Shown here one piece after another: positions 26,735-35,922 of a DNA stretch of 64,000 nucleotides. Numbering within the stretch: the first letter of the stretch is position 1; every line of letters begins with the position of its first letter. The position numbers and the translations under genes are program-made. Under the pieces are notes generated by a model that ran no database searches, had not been told where the DNA came from, and saw only the letters and a list, made by a program, of their open reading frames with translations. Source of the DNA: Pseudomonas sp. DTU12.3 (GTDB lineage Bacteria; Pseudomonadota; Gammaproteobacteria; Pseudomonadales; Pseudomonadaceae); assembly GCF_004124275.1 (NCBI RefSeq), contig NZ_CP027218.1, positions 5,229,001 to 5,293,000 of the forward strand, in the 5' to 3' direction.

Positions 26735-27526
26735 TCAGGTGAATTCGAACGTATCGGCATCCAGGTTCGCCGGGAAACGCTCGCGATAAGCCGCCAGTGG
26801 CGCCGCCTCCAGCACGACTTTGAACACGCCGTCCGCCTCCCCCGCCGCCAGCAAGGTTTCGCCCTGGAAATCCAGCACCTGACTGTCGCCGGTGTAGGAA
26901 AAACCCTTGCCGTCGGTGCCGACGCGATTCACCGCCGCCACATAACAAAGGTTTTCAATGGCTCGCGCCGGCAACAGGCGATTCCAGTGCAAACGCCGCG
27001 CACCCGGCCAGTTCGCGGTGTACAGCAGCAAATCAGTGTCTTGCGCATCACGGCTCCACACCGGAAAACGCAGGTCATAGCAAATCAGCGGACGCACACG
27101 CCAGCCCTTCAGTTCGAACTGCACCTGCCGCTCGCCGGGGGTGTAGTGGTTGTGCTCACCGGCCATGCGGAACAGGTGACGCTTGTCGTAATGCAGCACT
27201 TCGCCGTCCGGTCGCGCCCACAGCAGGCGATTGCGGTGGCTGCCGTCGGCGGCCTGAATGATCACGCTGCCGGTAATCACTGCATTGAGTTTCGCCGCCT
27301 GAACCCGCAGCCATTTGCTGGTCGGGCCGTGTTCGGCTTCGGCGAGGGTTTCCGACTCCATGGAGAATCCGGTGGTGAACATCTCAGGCAGGATGATCAG
27401 ATCCGCACCACGCGCCTGCTCCAGCAATTGCTCGAAGTGCTCGAGATTGGCCTGGCGATCATGCCAGGCCAGGGTGGTCTGGATCAGCGCCAGGTTGAGA
27501 TCGGGTAACGCACTCAGATCACGCAT
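26735..27526 (-). CDS. Nitrilase-superfamily omega-amidase (YafV-like)
   Basis: A 263-residue carbon-nitrogen hydrolase. The Glu-Lys-Cys triad is visible in LPEMFTTGF, YDKRHLF and LICYDLRFPVW. YafV/Nit2 enzymes hydrolyse alpha-ketoglutaramate and alpha-ketosuccinamate, the products formed when glutamine or asparagine donates its amino group. The gene overlaps the end of the upstream aminotransferase gene by 13 bp, so the two enzymes are made together, and the pair looks like a glutamine transaminase plus omega-amidase pathway. The exact substrate is inferred from family and context. Confidence 0.88.
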   Translation of the reverse strand: MRDLSALPDLNLALIQTTLAWHDRQANLEHFEQLLEQARGADLIILPEMFTTGFSMESETLAEAEHGPTSKWLRVQAAKLNAVITGSVIIQAADGSHRNRLLWARPDGEVLHYDKRHLFRMAGEHNHYTPGERQVQFELKGWRVRPLICYDLRFPVWSRDAQDTDLLLYTANWPGARRLHWNRLLPARAIENLCYVAAVNRVGTDGKGFSYTGDSQVLDFQGETLLAAGEADGVFKVVLEAAPLAAYRERFPANLDADTFEFT

Positions 27527-28662
27527 AGTTTCGCCGCTGCTTCACGCAGCGTCTCCTCGCGTTTGGCAAAGCACAGACGCACCAGACGCTGGCCTTCGGG
27601 TGGGTTCTGATAGAAGACCGATACCGGAATACTTGCCACGCCGTGCTCACGGGTCATCCACATGGCCATTTCGACGTCATTCAAATCCGGGCGGATCTGC
27701 GAATAATCGACCAGCTGGAAATAGGTGCCGGTGACACGCTTGAAGGTGAAGCGCGACGGCGTCAACAGATCGCAGAACAGGTCACGCTTGGCCTGATAGA
27801 AACCCGGCAGCTCTTCGACGTGTTCAGGGTGCTCGGCCATGTAATCGGCCAAGGCGTATTGCAGGGGTGTGACGCCGCAGAAACTGACGTACTGGTGGAC
27901 TTTGCGCAGTTCGGCCGTCAACGCTGGCGGCGCGACGACGTAGCCGGTCTTCCAGCCGGTGACGTGATAGGTCTTGCCGAATGAGCTGACCACGAATGCG
28001 CGCTGATACAGCTCTTCGTGCGCCAGCACGCTGACGTGCGGCACGCCGTCGAACACCAGGTGTTCGTAGACTTCGTCGCTGATCAAGTAGATGTCGCGAT
28101 CACGGATCAGCGCCGCCAGTTGATCCAGCTCGGCACGGCTGATCAGTGCGCCGCTGGGGTTGTGCGGGGTGTTGATGACGATCATTTTCGTGCGCGGACT
28201 CAGGGCCGCGGCGAGCTTGTCGAAATCAATGGAAAAGTCGTCCGGGTTCAACTGCACATGCACGCAACGACCGCCCGCCAATTCCGTCGCCGGTTCGTAG
28301 CTGTCGTAACAAGGATCGAACACGATGACTTCGTCGCCGCTGTGGATAACCGCCTGAATCGCACAGAAGATCGCCTGGGTCGCGCCCGGCGTGACCGTCA
28401 CTTCGCTTTCGGCATTGACCTGCACGCCATAGCTGCGAGCGATTTTCAGCGCAATCTGTTCGCGCAGCGCCGGCAGGCCAGTCATCGGCGAATACTGGTT
28501 ATGGCCACTGGCAATATGCCGACCGACCGCGTCACGCAGCGACTGCGGGCCGTCAAAATCAGGGAAACCCTGGGACAGGTTGATGGCTCCGGTTTGCGCC
28601 GCGAGCTGAGACATCTGCGTGAAAATAGTGATGCCGACATTCGGCAGCTTACTGGTGATCAT
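27514..28662 (-). CDS. PLP-dependent aminotransferase (YbdL/glutamine transaminase K-like)
   Basis: A 382-residue class I/II aminotransferase. The PLP lysine lies in SFGKTYHVTGWKTGY, with VINTPHNPSGAL and the DEVYEHL Asp that contacts the pyridine nitrogen. It resembles E. coli YbdL, a methionine aminotransferase, and human kynurenine aminotransferase I (glutamine transaminase K). The ATG at 28662 gives MITSKLPNVGITIFTQMSQL, the usual start; the frame to 28836 crosses a terminator and a repeat. It overlaps the omega-amidase gene. A likely use is re-amination of 4-methylthio-2-oxobutanoate in methionine salvage, with glutamine as donor. Confidence 0.88.
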   Translation of the reverse strand: MITSKLPNVGITIFTQMSQLAAQTGAINLSQGFPDFDGPQSLRDAVGRHIASGHNQYSPMTGLPALREQIALKIARSYGVQVNAESEVTVTPGATQAIFCAIQAVIHSGDEVIVFDPCYDSYEPATELAGGRCVHVQLNPDDFSIDFDKLAAALSPRTKMIVINTPHNPSGALISRAELDQLAALIRDRDIYLISDEVYEHLVFDGVPHVSVLAHEELYQRAFVVSSFGKTYHVTGWKTGYVVAPPALTAELRKVHQYVSFCGVTPLQYALADYMAEHPEHVEELPGFYQAKRDLFCDLLTPSRFTFKRVTGTYFQLVDYSQIRPDLNDVEMAMWMTREHGVASIPVSVFYQNPPEGQRLVRLCFAKREETLREAAAKLCVI

Positions 28663-28736
28663 CGGGGGTTCCCTGCTCAACACCCGGCTCTGACGACGGC
28701 GCGGGAGAGCCCGAGGATAGCCCATCCGGCGCCCAT

Positions 28737-28770
28737 AAAAAAAGGGCGCTCTGGTGAGCGCCCTTCTTAT
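28737..28770 (-). terminator. Rho-independent terminator of der
   Basis: Minus strand AAGGGCGCTCACCAGAGCGC followed by CCTTTTTTT forms a stable hairpin with a T run, about 140 bp after the der stop. Confidence 0.85.
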
Positions 28771-28779
28771 CGCCGAACC

Positions 28780-28865
28780 CTGTAGGAGCTGCCGAAGGCT
28801 GCGATCTATTGATCTTGCCTTATAAAGCAAAATCAAAAGATCGCAGCCTGCGGCAGCTCCTACAG
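28780..28865. repeat. Long inverted repeat, family B
   Basis: CTGTAGGAGCTGCCGAAGGC and the inverted GCCTGCGGCAGCTCCTACAG lie between the der stop codon and its terminator. Confidence 0.85.
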
Positions 28866-28910
28866 AAGCGGTTGATCATCCCCATGCAATTGCAGGAATG
28901 GCCACCTCTA

Positions 28911-30380
28911 TCACTTCTTGTCGCGGCGCTTTTTGTCGGCTTTCTTGCTGTGCGACATCATTCGACGCTTCCTGTTGACCTGGCGGTCGGTCAGCGTGTT
29001 TTTGTTGCCTTCGTACGGGTTCTCGCCGCCTTTGAACTCGATGCGGATCGGCGTACCGACCAGCTTGAGTACACGACGGTAAGTGTTCTCCAGATAGCGC
29101 ACATACGACTTCGGCACTTTCTCGATCTGGTTACCGTGGATCACGATAATCGGCGGGTTGGCACCACCCAAGTGAGCGTAACGCAGCTTGATCCGGCGGT
29201 TGTTGACCATCGGTGGCGCATGCTCGCCTACCGCGTCTTCGAGAATCTGGGTCAGACGGTTGGTCGGCCAGCGGGTGACCGCCGACTTGAACGAGTTCTG
29301 TACGGACGCGTAGAGGTTGCCCACGCCGGTACCGTGCAGTGCCGAGATGAAGTGGATGTCGGCGTAATCAACGAAGAACAGACGACGCTGCAGCTCGACC
29401 TTGACGAAGTCGCGCTCGCTCGGCGTCATGCCGTCCCACTTGTTGATCGCGATCACCAGCGCACGACCCGACTCGATGGCGAAGCCCAGCAGGTTGAGGT
29501 CGTGATCGACCACACCTTCGCGGGCGTCCATCACGAAGATCACCACGTTGGCGTCTTTGATCGCCTGCAGGGTTTTCACCACGGAGAATTTTTCAACTTC
29601 TTCGTGGATCTTGCCGCGCTTGCGCACACCGGCGGTGTCGATCAGCGTGTACTTCTCTTCATTCCGTTCGAACGGGATGTAGATACTGTCGCGCGTGGTG
29701 CCGGGCTGGTCATAAACGATTACCCGGTCTTCACCGAGCATGCGATTGACCAGGGTCGACTTGCCGACGTTCGGACGGCCGATGATGGCGATCTTGATGC
29801 CGTCTTTTTCGCTTGGGCCAGGAATGCGCTTGGCTTCTTCGCCTTCGGCAACGATTTCTTCTTCGCCGTCTTCCGGGTCTTCTTCGTCTCTCGGGAAATC
29901 ACCCAGGGCGATTTCCAGCATCTGGGTGATGCCACGGCCGTGAGCACCGGCGACAGGAATCGCGTGGCCCATGCCCAACGGAGCGAATTCAGCGCGGGCC
30001 ATTTCCGGGTCGATGTTGTCGACCTTGTTGGCAACCACGTAGGAACGCTTGTTACGTTTGCGCAGGTGTTCGGCGATCATCTGGTCGGCGGCGGTGAAAC
30101 CGGCCTTGGCATCTACCAGGAACAGCACGACATCTGCTTCTTCAATGGCCAGCAGCGACTGCTCGGCCATTTTTTCGTCCATACCGTGCTCGTCACCGGA
30201 GATACCACCGGTGTCGACCAGAATGTAGGAACGCCCTTGCCACTTGGCCTCACCGTACTGGCGATCACGGGTCAGACCGGACAAATCGCCGACGATGGCG
30301 TCGCGAGTCCTGGTCAGGCGGTTGAACAAGGTGGACTTGCCGACGTTCGGTCGGCCCACCAGGGCGATTACGGGAACCAT
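28911..30380 (-). CDS. der: Ribosome biogenesis GTPase Der (EngA)
   Basis: A 489-residue essential GTPase for 50S assembly. It has two tandem G domains: GRPNVGKST near residue 8 and again near 185, with DTGG/DTAG switch motifs and NKVD/NKWD specificity motifs. An acidic linker (EEDPEDGEEEIVAEGEEAKR) joins them, and a C-terminal KH-like domain ends in a Lys/Arg tail (KKADKKRRDKK). The ATG at 30380 is preceded by GGAGAG; a GTG four codons upstream is less likely. It is last in the hisS-yfgM-bamB-der gene order, though a hairpin after bamB may separate it. Confidence 0.97.
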   Translation of the reverse strand: MVPVIALVGRPNVGKSTLFNRLTRTRDAIVGDLSGLTRDRQYGEAKWQGRSYILVDTGGISGDEHGMDEKMAEQSLLAIEEADVVLFLVDAKAGFTAADQMIAEHLRKRNKRSYVVANKVDNIDPEMARAEFAPLGMGHAIPVAGAHGRGITQMLEIALGDFPRDEEDPEDGEEEIVAEGEEAKRIPGPSEKDGIKIAIIGRPNVGKSTLVNRMLGEDRVIVYDQPGTTRDSIYIPFERNEEKYTLIDTAGVRKRGKIHEEVEKFSVVKTLQAIKDANVVIFVMDAREGVVDHDLNLLGFAIESGRALVIAINKWDGMTPSERDFVKVELQRRLFFVDYADIHFISALHGTGVGNLYASVQNSFKSAVTRWPTNRLTQILEDAVGEHAPPMVNNRRIKLRYAHLGGANPPIIVIHGNQIEKVPKSYVRYLENTYRRVLKLVGTPIRIEFKGGENPYEGNKNTLTDRQVNRKRRMMSHSKKADKKRRDKK

Positions 30381-30412
30381 GCGGCTCTCCACTTCGTTAT
30401 TTCAGAAAATAC

Positions 30413-30440
30413 AAAAGCCGCTGCGAGGCAGCGGCTGGTG
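30413..30440 (-). terminator. Hairpin after bamB (possible terminator)
   Basis: Minus strand AGCCGCTGC-CTC-GCAGCGGCT is followed by TTTTGTATTTT. It lies between bamB and der and would terminate or attenuate the upstream operon. Confidence 0.65.
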
Positions 30441-30466
30441 CTCGGGGCAACACTGTGGGTGTACTC

Positions 30467-30567
30467 TGTGGGGGCGAGCCTGCTAGCGAAAAACGCCAAG
30501 GCACCGAGTTTATTCAGGCCGTCTGCGTAATCGTTGACGCCCATCGCGAGCAGGCTCGCTCCCACAT
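30467..30567. repeat. Degenerate REP doublet, family A
   Basis: TGTGGGGGCGAGCCTGCTAG (with mismatches) and the inverted TCGCGAGCAGGCTCGCTCCC lie between bamB and der. Confidence 0.75.
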
Positions 30568-30617
30568 TCACACTCACAAGTGAAGCTGCCTGGGGGTGTT
30601 AACCCCAAGCATAGTTG

Positions 30618-31769
30618 TTACTTGATGGTCAGGGCTTCCAGTTTGCCGCTGTTGCCATATACATAAATCGTGTCACCCACCACCAGCGGACGGGCACGCA
30701 GGCCGTCGCTGTCGATGCGCTCACGGCCGACGAAACGACCGTCAACCTGGCTCAGCAAGTGCAGATAACCTTCCAGGTCACCGACTGCAACGTAGCTGGA
30801 GAACACTTCCGGAGCCGACAGTTGACGACGAGCCAGCGAATCGTTGCTCCACAATGCTGTGGTGGAACGTTCGTCGACGCCTTCAACGGTGCCCGAGGAC
30901 AGGCTCACGTAAACGCTGCCGAAACCCTGAGCGATACCGGCGTAGCTCGACGCATCGCGCTGCCAGAGTTGACGACCGCTTTCCAGATCCAGTGCCGCAA
31001 CGCGACCCTGGTAGCTGGCAACGTACAGCGTGCCGCCGGACAACAGCAGACCGCCGTCGATGTCGACCACGCGCTCCAGTTCCGAACGACCTTGTGGAAT
31101 CGCGATCCGTTGTTCCCACACCGGCACGCCGTTGGAAATGTCCAGAGCGACCACTTTGCCAGTCGACAAGCCAGCCACCGCGAGGCGGTTGGTGACGAGC
31201 GGCGCACTGGTGCCACGCAGGGTCAGGACGGCAGGCGTGCTGTCATAGACCCAGCGCTGAGTACCGGTGGAGGCATCCAGACCGATCAGACGATCGTCCT
31301 GAGTCTGCACCACCACGACGTCGCCGTTGTTGGCCGGCGGCGCGAGGACTTCGCTGTTCACACGAGCGCGCCACTTCTCTTCACCGTTGATGGTGTCCAG
31401 AGCAACGACTTCGCCGCGCAGCGTACCGATCAGAACCAGACCGTAACCCACGCCAACGGCGCCGGAGACTGGCAGATCAAGATCCTTTTTCCACTTCACA
31501 TCGCCGTTGCCACGATCCATGGCCATCACCACGCCGGTCACATCGGCGGCGTAGATGGTGTCACCGTCGATCGCCGGCACCAGCATGTTGTAGGTTTCGC
31601 CCTGACCGTCACCGATCGAACGACTCCACTGCTTTTGCAGAACCACTTCTTCTTTGAAGTCGGTCAGTTCGGCCGGTGGCAATTCTTTCTTGCTGTTGCT
31701 GCTGCAACCCGCGGCCAGAAGGGCCAGAGCCAGCAATGCTGCATGCTTCCAACGGATCACGTCACGCAT
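30618..31769 (-). CDS. bamB: Outer membrane protein assembly factor BamB
   Basis: A 383-residue lipoprotein of the BAM complex that helps BamA fold beta-barrels. The lipobox is LLAAGC. The mature part is an eight-bladed beta-propeller with repeated PQQ-like blades (VVAMDRGNGDVKWKKDL, VVALDTINGEEKWRARV, VVALDISNGVPVWEQRI). The ATG at 31769 places the signal peptide correctly and overlaps the upstream YfgM gene by 8 bp, indicating coupling. The frame to 31868 would lack a signal peptide at its start. Confidence 0.96.
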   Translation of the reverse strand: MRDVIRWKHAALLALALLAAGCSSNSKKELPPAELTDFKEEVVLQKQWSRSIGDGQGETYNMLVPAIDGDTIYAADVTGVVMAMDRGNGDVKWKKDLDLPVSGAVGVGYGLVLIGTLRGEVVALDTINGEEKWRARVNSEVLAPPANNGDVVVVQTQDDRLIGLDASTGTQRWVYDSTPAVLTLRGTSAPLVTNRLAVAGLSTGKVVALDISNGVPVWEQRIAIPQGRSELERVVDIDGGLLLSGGTLYVASYQGRVAALDLESGRQLWQRDASSYAGIAQGFGSVYVSLSSGTVEGVDERSTTALWSNDSLARRQLSAPEVFSSYVAVGDLEGYLHLLSQVDGRFVGRERIDSDGLRARPLVVGDTIYVYGNSGKLEALTIK

Positions 31770-32403
31770 CCCCTTTGGCCAGGTCGTCGAGCTTGATTTG
31801 AAGGCCACCGACCGCCGCTTCATCCGACAGTGCCGCCTTGGCTTTTTGATACGCCTTGTTCGCGTCATCGGTGCGGCCCAGCTGCACCAGCAGGTCGCCC
31901 TTGAGTTCTTCGCGAGTGGCCAGGAACGCTTTGTCGGCGTCGCCGTCGAGCAGTTTCAGGGCATCTTCAGCCTTGTTCTGCGCGCCGAGCACCTGCGCCA
32001 GACGCTGACGGGCGATTTCGCCCAGCGCCGGGTTGGCCGGTTTGTCGACGATGGCTTTCAGTTCGATCGCGGCGTCGTCCAGCTTGCCGCTGTCCACAGC
32101 CACTTTGGCCACGAACAGGCTGCCGTATTGCGCGTAGGCAGAACCGCCGAATTCGCTGTTGAGCTTGCCGGCCAGGTCCGCCACGCGCGCTGCATCAGGC
32201 TTGCCGTCAGGCGTCAGCGTGGTTTCCAGCAGTTGCTGATAGAGCACCGAGGCGCCTTGCGACTGGTTGCTCTGATACTTGTGAAAAGCCTGCCAGCCGA
32301 ACACGATGACCAGCGCCAACAGGCCGCCGGTGACCAGAGGTTTGCCGTTGCGTGTCCACCAGTCCTTCAAATCCGCCAACTGTTCGTCTTCGGTACTCGA
32401 CAC
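31762..32403 (-). CDS. YfgM-family tetratricopeptide protein
   Basis: A 213-residue single-pass inner-membrane protein. The N-terminal cytoplasmic segment (LADLKDWWTRNGK) leads into one helix (LVTGGLLALVIVFGWQAF), then a periplasmic region of TPR-like helices. In E. coli YfgM works with PpiD at the SecYEG translocon as a chaperone for exported proteins. It starts with GTG at 32403 behind a strong AAGGAG. It sits between hisS and bamB as in many gammaproteobacteria. Confidence 0.9.
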   Translation of the reverse strand: MSSTEDEQLADLKDWWTRNGKPLVTGGLLALVIVFGWQAFHKYQSNQSQGASVLYQQLLETTLTPDGKPDAARVADLAGKLNSEFGGSAYAQYGSLFVAKVAVDSGKLDDAAIELKAIVDKPANPALGEIARQRLAQVLGAQNKAEDALKLLDGDADKAFLATREELKGDLLVQLGRTDDANKAYQKAKAALSDEAAVGGLQIKLDDLAKGDA

Positions 32404-32444
32404 CCCAATACTCCTTAATCGCTAAATCGGCTGTTTGGACAGCT

Positions 32445-33734
32445 TCAACCCTGCACGACGCAGGTGGCCAGGTGAGCGGCGAGCGCATCCCAGGCAATGC
32501 TTTGTTGTTCGCCCTGGCCACGCAGGGGTTTGAAACCTACCACTTGCTGGGCCATTTCGTCGTCACCGAGGATCAGTGCGTACAGCGCACCGCTCTTGTC
32601 GGCCTTCTTGAACTGGCTTTTGAAGCTGCCGGCGCCGGCATTGACTTGCAGGCGCAGGTTTGGAAGTTGATCACGAACACGTTCAGCCAGGGCCAGACCG
32701 GCCAATTCAGCCTCTTCACCGAAGGCGCAGAGGTAGACGTCGACCTGACGGGAAATTTCTTCCGGGATCTGCTCAAGGGTTTCGAGCATCAGCACCAGAC
32801 GCTCGATGCCCATGGCGAAACCGACGCCGGTGGTTGGCTTGCCGCCCATCTGCTCGACCAGACCGTCGTAACGGCCGCCCGCGCAGACAGTGCCCTGGGC
32901 GCCGAGCTTGTCGGTGACCCATTCGAAAACGGTTTTGCTGTAGTAGTCGAGGCCGCGCACCAGCTTCGTGTTGAGCACGTAAGGAATGCCGACGGCATCC
33001 AGACGCGACTTCAAGCCTTCGAAGTGTGCACGCGACTCGTCATCGAGGTAGTCGGCCATTTTCGGCGCATCGACCAGCACCGCTTGAGTCTCGGCATTTT
33101 TCGTGTCGAGCACGCGCAGCGGATTGGTTTTCAGGCGACGCTGGCTGTCTTCGTCGAGCTTGTCGTGGTGCGCCGAGAGGTACTCGACCAGCGCTTCACG
33201 ATAACGCCCACGGGATTCGCTGGTGCCCAGGCTGTTGAGTTCGAGCTTGACCGCATCACGGATACCCAGCTCGCCCCACAGGCGCCAGGTCATGATGATC
33301 AGTTCGGCGTCGATGTCCGGACCGTCGAGATTGAACACCTCCAGACCGATCTGGTGGAACTGACGATACCGGCCTTTTTGCGGACGCTCGTGGCGGAACA
33401 TCGGGCCGATGTACCAGAGTTTCTGCACCTGGCCACCGCCAGTGATGCCGTGTTCGAGCACAGCACGCACGCACGCCGCAGTGCCTTCCGGACGCAGGGT
33501 CAGGGAATCACCGTTGCGGTCTTCGAAGGTGTACATCTCTTTTTCGACGATGTCGGTCACTTCGCCGATCGAGCGCTTGAACAGCTCGGTGAACTCGACG
33601 ATCGGCATGCGGATCTGCTTGTAACCGTAGTTATCCAGCAGACGTGCAACAGTGCCCTCGAAATAACGCCATAGCGGGGTCTGTTCGGGCAGGATGTCGT
33701 TCATGCCACGAATGGCTTGCAATGACTTGCTCAC
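32445..33734 (-). CDS. hisS: Histidyl-tRNA synthetase
   Basis: A 429-residue class II synthetase that charges tRNA-His. Class II motif 2 appears at PMFRHERPQKGRYRQFHQIG, with histidine-specific LVRGLDYYSKTVFE and the GGRYDGLVEQMGGKPTTGVG region of motif 3. The C-terminal anticodon-binding domain follows from about 330. The start MSKSLQAIRGMNDILPEQT is standard. The gaps to ispG (37 bp) and to YfgM (41 bp) suggest one transcript. Confidence 0.98.
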   Translation of the reverse strand: MSKSLQAIRGMNDILPEQTPLWRYFEGTVARLLDNYGYKQIRMPIVEFTELFKRSIGEVTDIVEKEMYTFEDRNGDSLTLRPEGTAACVRAVLEHGITGGGQVQKLWYIGPMFRHERPQKGRYRQFHQIGLEVFNLDGPDIDAELIIMTWRLWGELGIRDAVKLELNSLGTSESRGRYREALVEYLSAHHDKLDEDSQRRLKTNPLRVLDTKNAETQAVLVDAPKMADYLDDESRAHFEGLKSRLDAVGIPYVLNTKLVRGLDYYSKTVFEWVTDKLGAQGTVCAGGRYDGLVEQMGGKPTTGVGFAMGIERLVLMLETLEQIPEEISRQVDVYLCAFGEEAELAGLALAERVRDQLPNLRLQVNAGAGSFKSQFKKADKSGALYALILGDDEMAQQVVGFKPLRGQGEQQSIAWDALAAHLATCVVQG

Positions 33735-33771
33735 TTTAAATCCTTAAATTCGTTCGGCTCTTCAGTCAGGG

Positions 33772-34881
33772 TCAGCCGCGCGCAATTACGGCAGCGTCAG
33801 CTTCGACCTTTTCGGCCGCTTTCTGGCGGATCAGCTTTTCCAGGTGATCCACCAGATTTTCATTCGTCAGTTTCTGCGCCGGCTTGCCGTCGATGTAAAT
33901 CAGGTTTGGCGTGCCGCCGGTCAAGCCGATATGGGCTTCCTTGGCTTCGCCGGGGCCGTTGACCACACAACCGATCACCGCGACATCCAGCGGCACCAGC
34001 AGGTCTTCAAGGCGCCCTTCCAGCTCGTTCATGGTTTTCACCACATCGAAGTTCTGCCGCGAGCAACTCGGGCAGGCGATGAAGTTGATGCCACGGGAAC
34101 GCAGATGCAAAGACTTGAGAATGTCGTAACCGACCTTCACTTCTTCGACCGGATCGGCCGCCAGCGAGATGCGGATAGTATCGCCAATCCCTTCGGCGAG
34201 CAGCATACCTAGGCCCACGGCGGATTTCACTGTGCCCGAACGCAATCCGCCGGCTTCGGTGATGCCGAGGTGCAGCGGCTGGACGATTTCTTTCGCCAGC
34301 AAGCGATAGGCTTCGACGGCCATGAACACGTCGGACGCCTTCACGCTGACCTTGAAGTCCTGGAAATTCAGGCGTTCGAGGTGTTCAACGTGGCGCAGAG
34401 CGGACTCAACCAGAGCAGCCGGGGTCGGCTCGCCGTATTTCTTCTGCAGGTCTTTTTCCAGCGAGCCGGCGTTGACGCCGATGCGGATCGGGATCCCGCG
34501 ATCACGCGCAGCATCGACCACCGCGCGAACACGGTCTTCACGACCGATGTTGCCCGGGTTGATGCGCAGGCAATCCACACCAAGCTCGGCGACGCGCAGA
34601 GCGATCTTGTAGTCGAAGTGGATGTCGGCAACCAGCGGCACTTTGACCAACTGCTTGATCTTGCCGAATGCCTCGGCGGCGTCCATGTCCGGCACCGAAA
34701 CGCGGACGATGTCGACGCCAGCAGCTTCCAGGCGATTGATTTGCGCAACAGTGGCGGCAACGTCATTGGTGTCGCTGTTGGTCATGCTCTGCACAGCGAT
34801 AGGCGCATCGCCGCCCACCGGCACATTACCGACCCAGATCTTGCGCGAGACGCGACGTTTGATTGGAGATTCGCCGTGCAT
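33772..34881 (-). CDS. ispG: 4-hydroxy-3-methylbut-2-enyl-diphosphate synthase IspG
   Basis: Reduces MEcPP to HMBPP in the MEP isoprenoid pathway using a 4Fe-4S cluster. 369 residues. The N-terminal TIM barrel contains VADIHFDYKIAL and RINPGNIG. The C-terminal cluster-binding domain has the Cys ligands in IACPSCSRQ and VIGCVVNGPGEAKEA. It starts 3 bp after rodZ and belongs to the rodZ-ispG-hisS run. Its cluster requirement fits well with the isc operon upstream. Confidence 0.98.
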   Translation of the reverse strand: MHGESPIKRRVSRKIWVGNVPVGGDAPIAVQSMTNSDTNDVAATVAQINRLEAAGVDIVRVSVPDMDAAEAFGKIKQLVKVPLVADIHFDYKIALRVAELGVDCLRINPGNIGREDRVRAVVDAARDRGIPIRIGVNAGSLEKDLQKKYGEPTPAALVESALRHVEHLERLNFQDFKVSVKASDVFMAVEAYRLLAKEIVQPLHLGITEAGGLRSGTVKSAVGLGMLLAEGIGDTIRISLAADPVEEVKVGYDILKSLHLRSRGINFIACPSCSRQNFDVVKTMNELEGRLEDLLVPLDVAVIGCVVNGPGEAKEAHIGLTGGTPNLIYIDGKPAQKLTNENLVDHLEKLIRQKAAEKVEADAAVIARG

Positions 34882-34884
34882 GAC

Positions 34885-35922
34885 TTATTGACCCAACTTC
34901 AGGCGAGCAGTCTCGCCACTGGTGAACGGAGCGATATCGACCGGCTGGCCGTTGTAGCTGACCTGTGCGGCGCGGGCAACACCCAGACGCACGCTGAGCG
35001 GAGGCTTGCCGGAAACGGAGACGTTGTCGCCTTTATGCTTCAGGCCACTGAACAACACCTTGCCGCGACCATCGGTAATCTGAGCCCAGCAATCGGCGTT
35101 GAACTGCAGTTGCACCTGACCGTCGCCAGCAACCGGAGCGACCGCTTCTGCGGTGGGTGCAGGTGCAGCAGGAACGACTGGCGCAGTGACAGTTGGCGCT
35201 GGCGTAGCAGGAACGTTTGGCGCTGGCGTGGCCGGAGTGGCGACAACCGGCGCTGGCGTATGTACCGGAGCGGTTGGCGTAGCAACCGGTGCAGTTGGTG
35301 CGGTTACCGGGGCGACCGCTTCAGCACCGGTCGATTCAGCAGTGGCTTCAGACTGAGGCAGGGCCAGCGCAGTCGACGTATCGGCCTGATTCTCCTCGAC
35401 AGCCTGGTCTTCCGGCTCATCGATCGGGTGAATCTGCGTCGTGCCGTCGGCACCCTCGACTTCAACGTGTTCAGGCGTCAGGCCGATCAAGTCCTTGGTC
35501 CGCAGCGAGGTCTGATCCTGCCACCAGACGAAACCGCCGCCGATGACTGCAATCAGCAGCAACAAGCTGACGATGCGCAAGATGGTGTGGGAAACCCGCA
35601 CCGGCTCTTCGATACGGCCGAGGGCGTGGACGTTGCTGCCCTGGGAATCGGTGCCGGTGGACTGGTCGAACTGCTGGACCAGAACGGTCTGGTCCATGCC
35701 GAGCAACTTGGCATAGGCGCGAATGTAGCCGCGAGCAAACGTGTGCCCCGGCAGCTTGTCGAAAGCGCCGGTTTCCAGATTGCTCAGGGAGGTCACGGTG
35801 AGGTTGAGCTTGAGGGCCACTTCGGCCAGCGACCAGCCATTGCTTTCGCGGGCCTGGCGCAGGGTCTCACCGGGATTAACGCGATTCGCTGCTACAACTT
35901 CGGGATGCGCCGCTTTCATCAT
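34885..35922 (-). CDS. rodZ: RodZ-like helix-turn-helix membrane protein
   Basis: A 345-residue bitopic protein. The cytoplasmic HTH domain (about 20-90, including GETLRQARESNGWSLAEVAL) is followed by one membrane helix (about 112-130, TILRIVSLLLLIAVIGGGFV), then a long periplasmic linker rich in Ala, Pro, Thr and Val (roughly 185-260) and a C-terminal DUF4115 beta domain (QLQFNADCWAQITDGRGKVL). RodZ links MreB to the elongasome and keeps rod shape. The start uses the first of two adjacent ATGs and overlaps the pilW stop. Confidence 0.9.
   Translation of the reverse strand: MMKAAHPEVVAANRVNPGETLRQARESNGWSLAEVALKLNLTVTSLSNLETGAFDKLPGHTFARGYIRAYAKLLGMDQTVLVQQFDQSTGTDSQGSNVHALGRIEEPVRVSHTILRIVSLLLLIAVIGGGFVWWQDQTSLRTKDLIGLTPEHVEVEGADGTTQIHPIDEPEDQAVEENQADTSTALALPQSEATAESTGAEAVAPVTAPTAPVATPTAPVHTPAPVVATPATPAPNVPATPAPTVTAPVVPAAPAPTAEAVAPVAGDGQVQLQFNADCWAQITDGRGKVLFSGLKHKGDNVSVSGKPPLSVRLGVARAAQVSYNGQPVDIAPFTSGETARLKLGQ

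Noticed and set aside
28809..30530. 573-codon plus-strand open frame antisense to der
   Set aside because: Shadow frame opposite an essential GTPase gene with both G domains intact; its start lies in a repeat.
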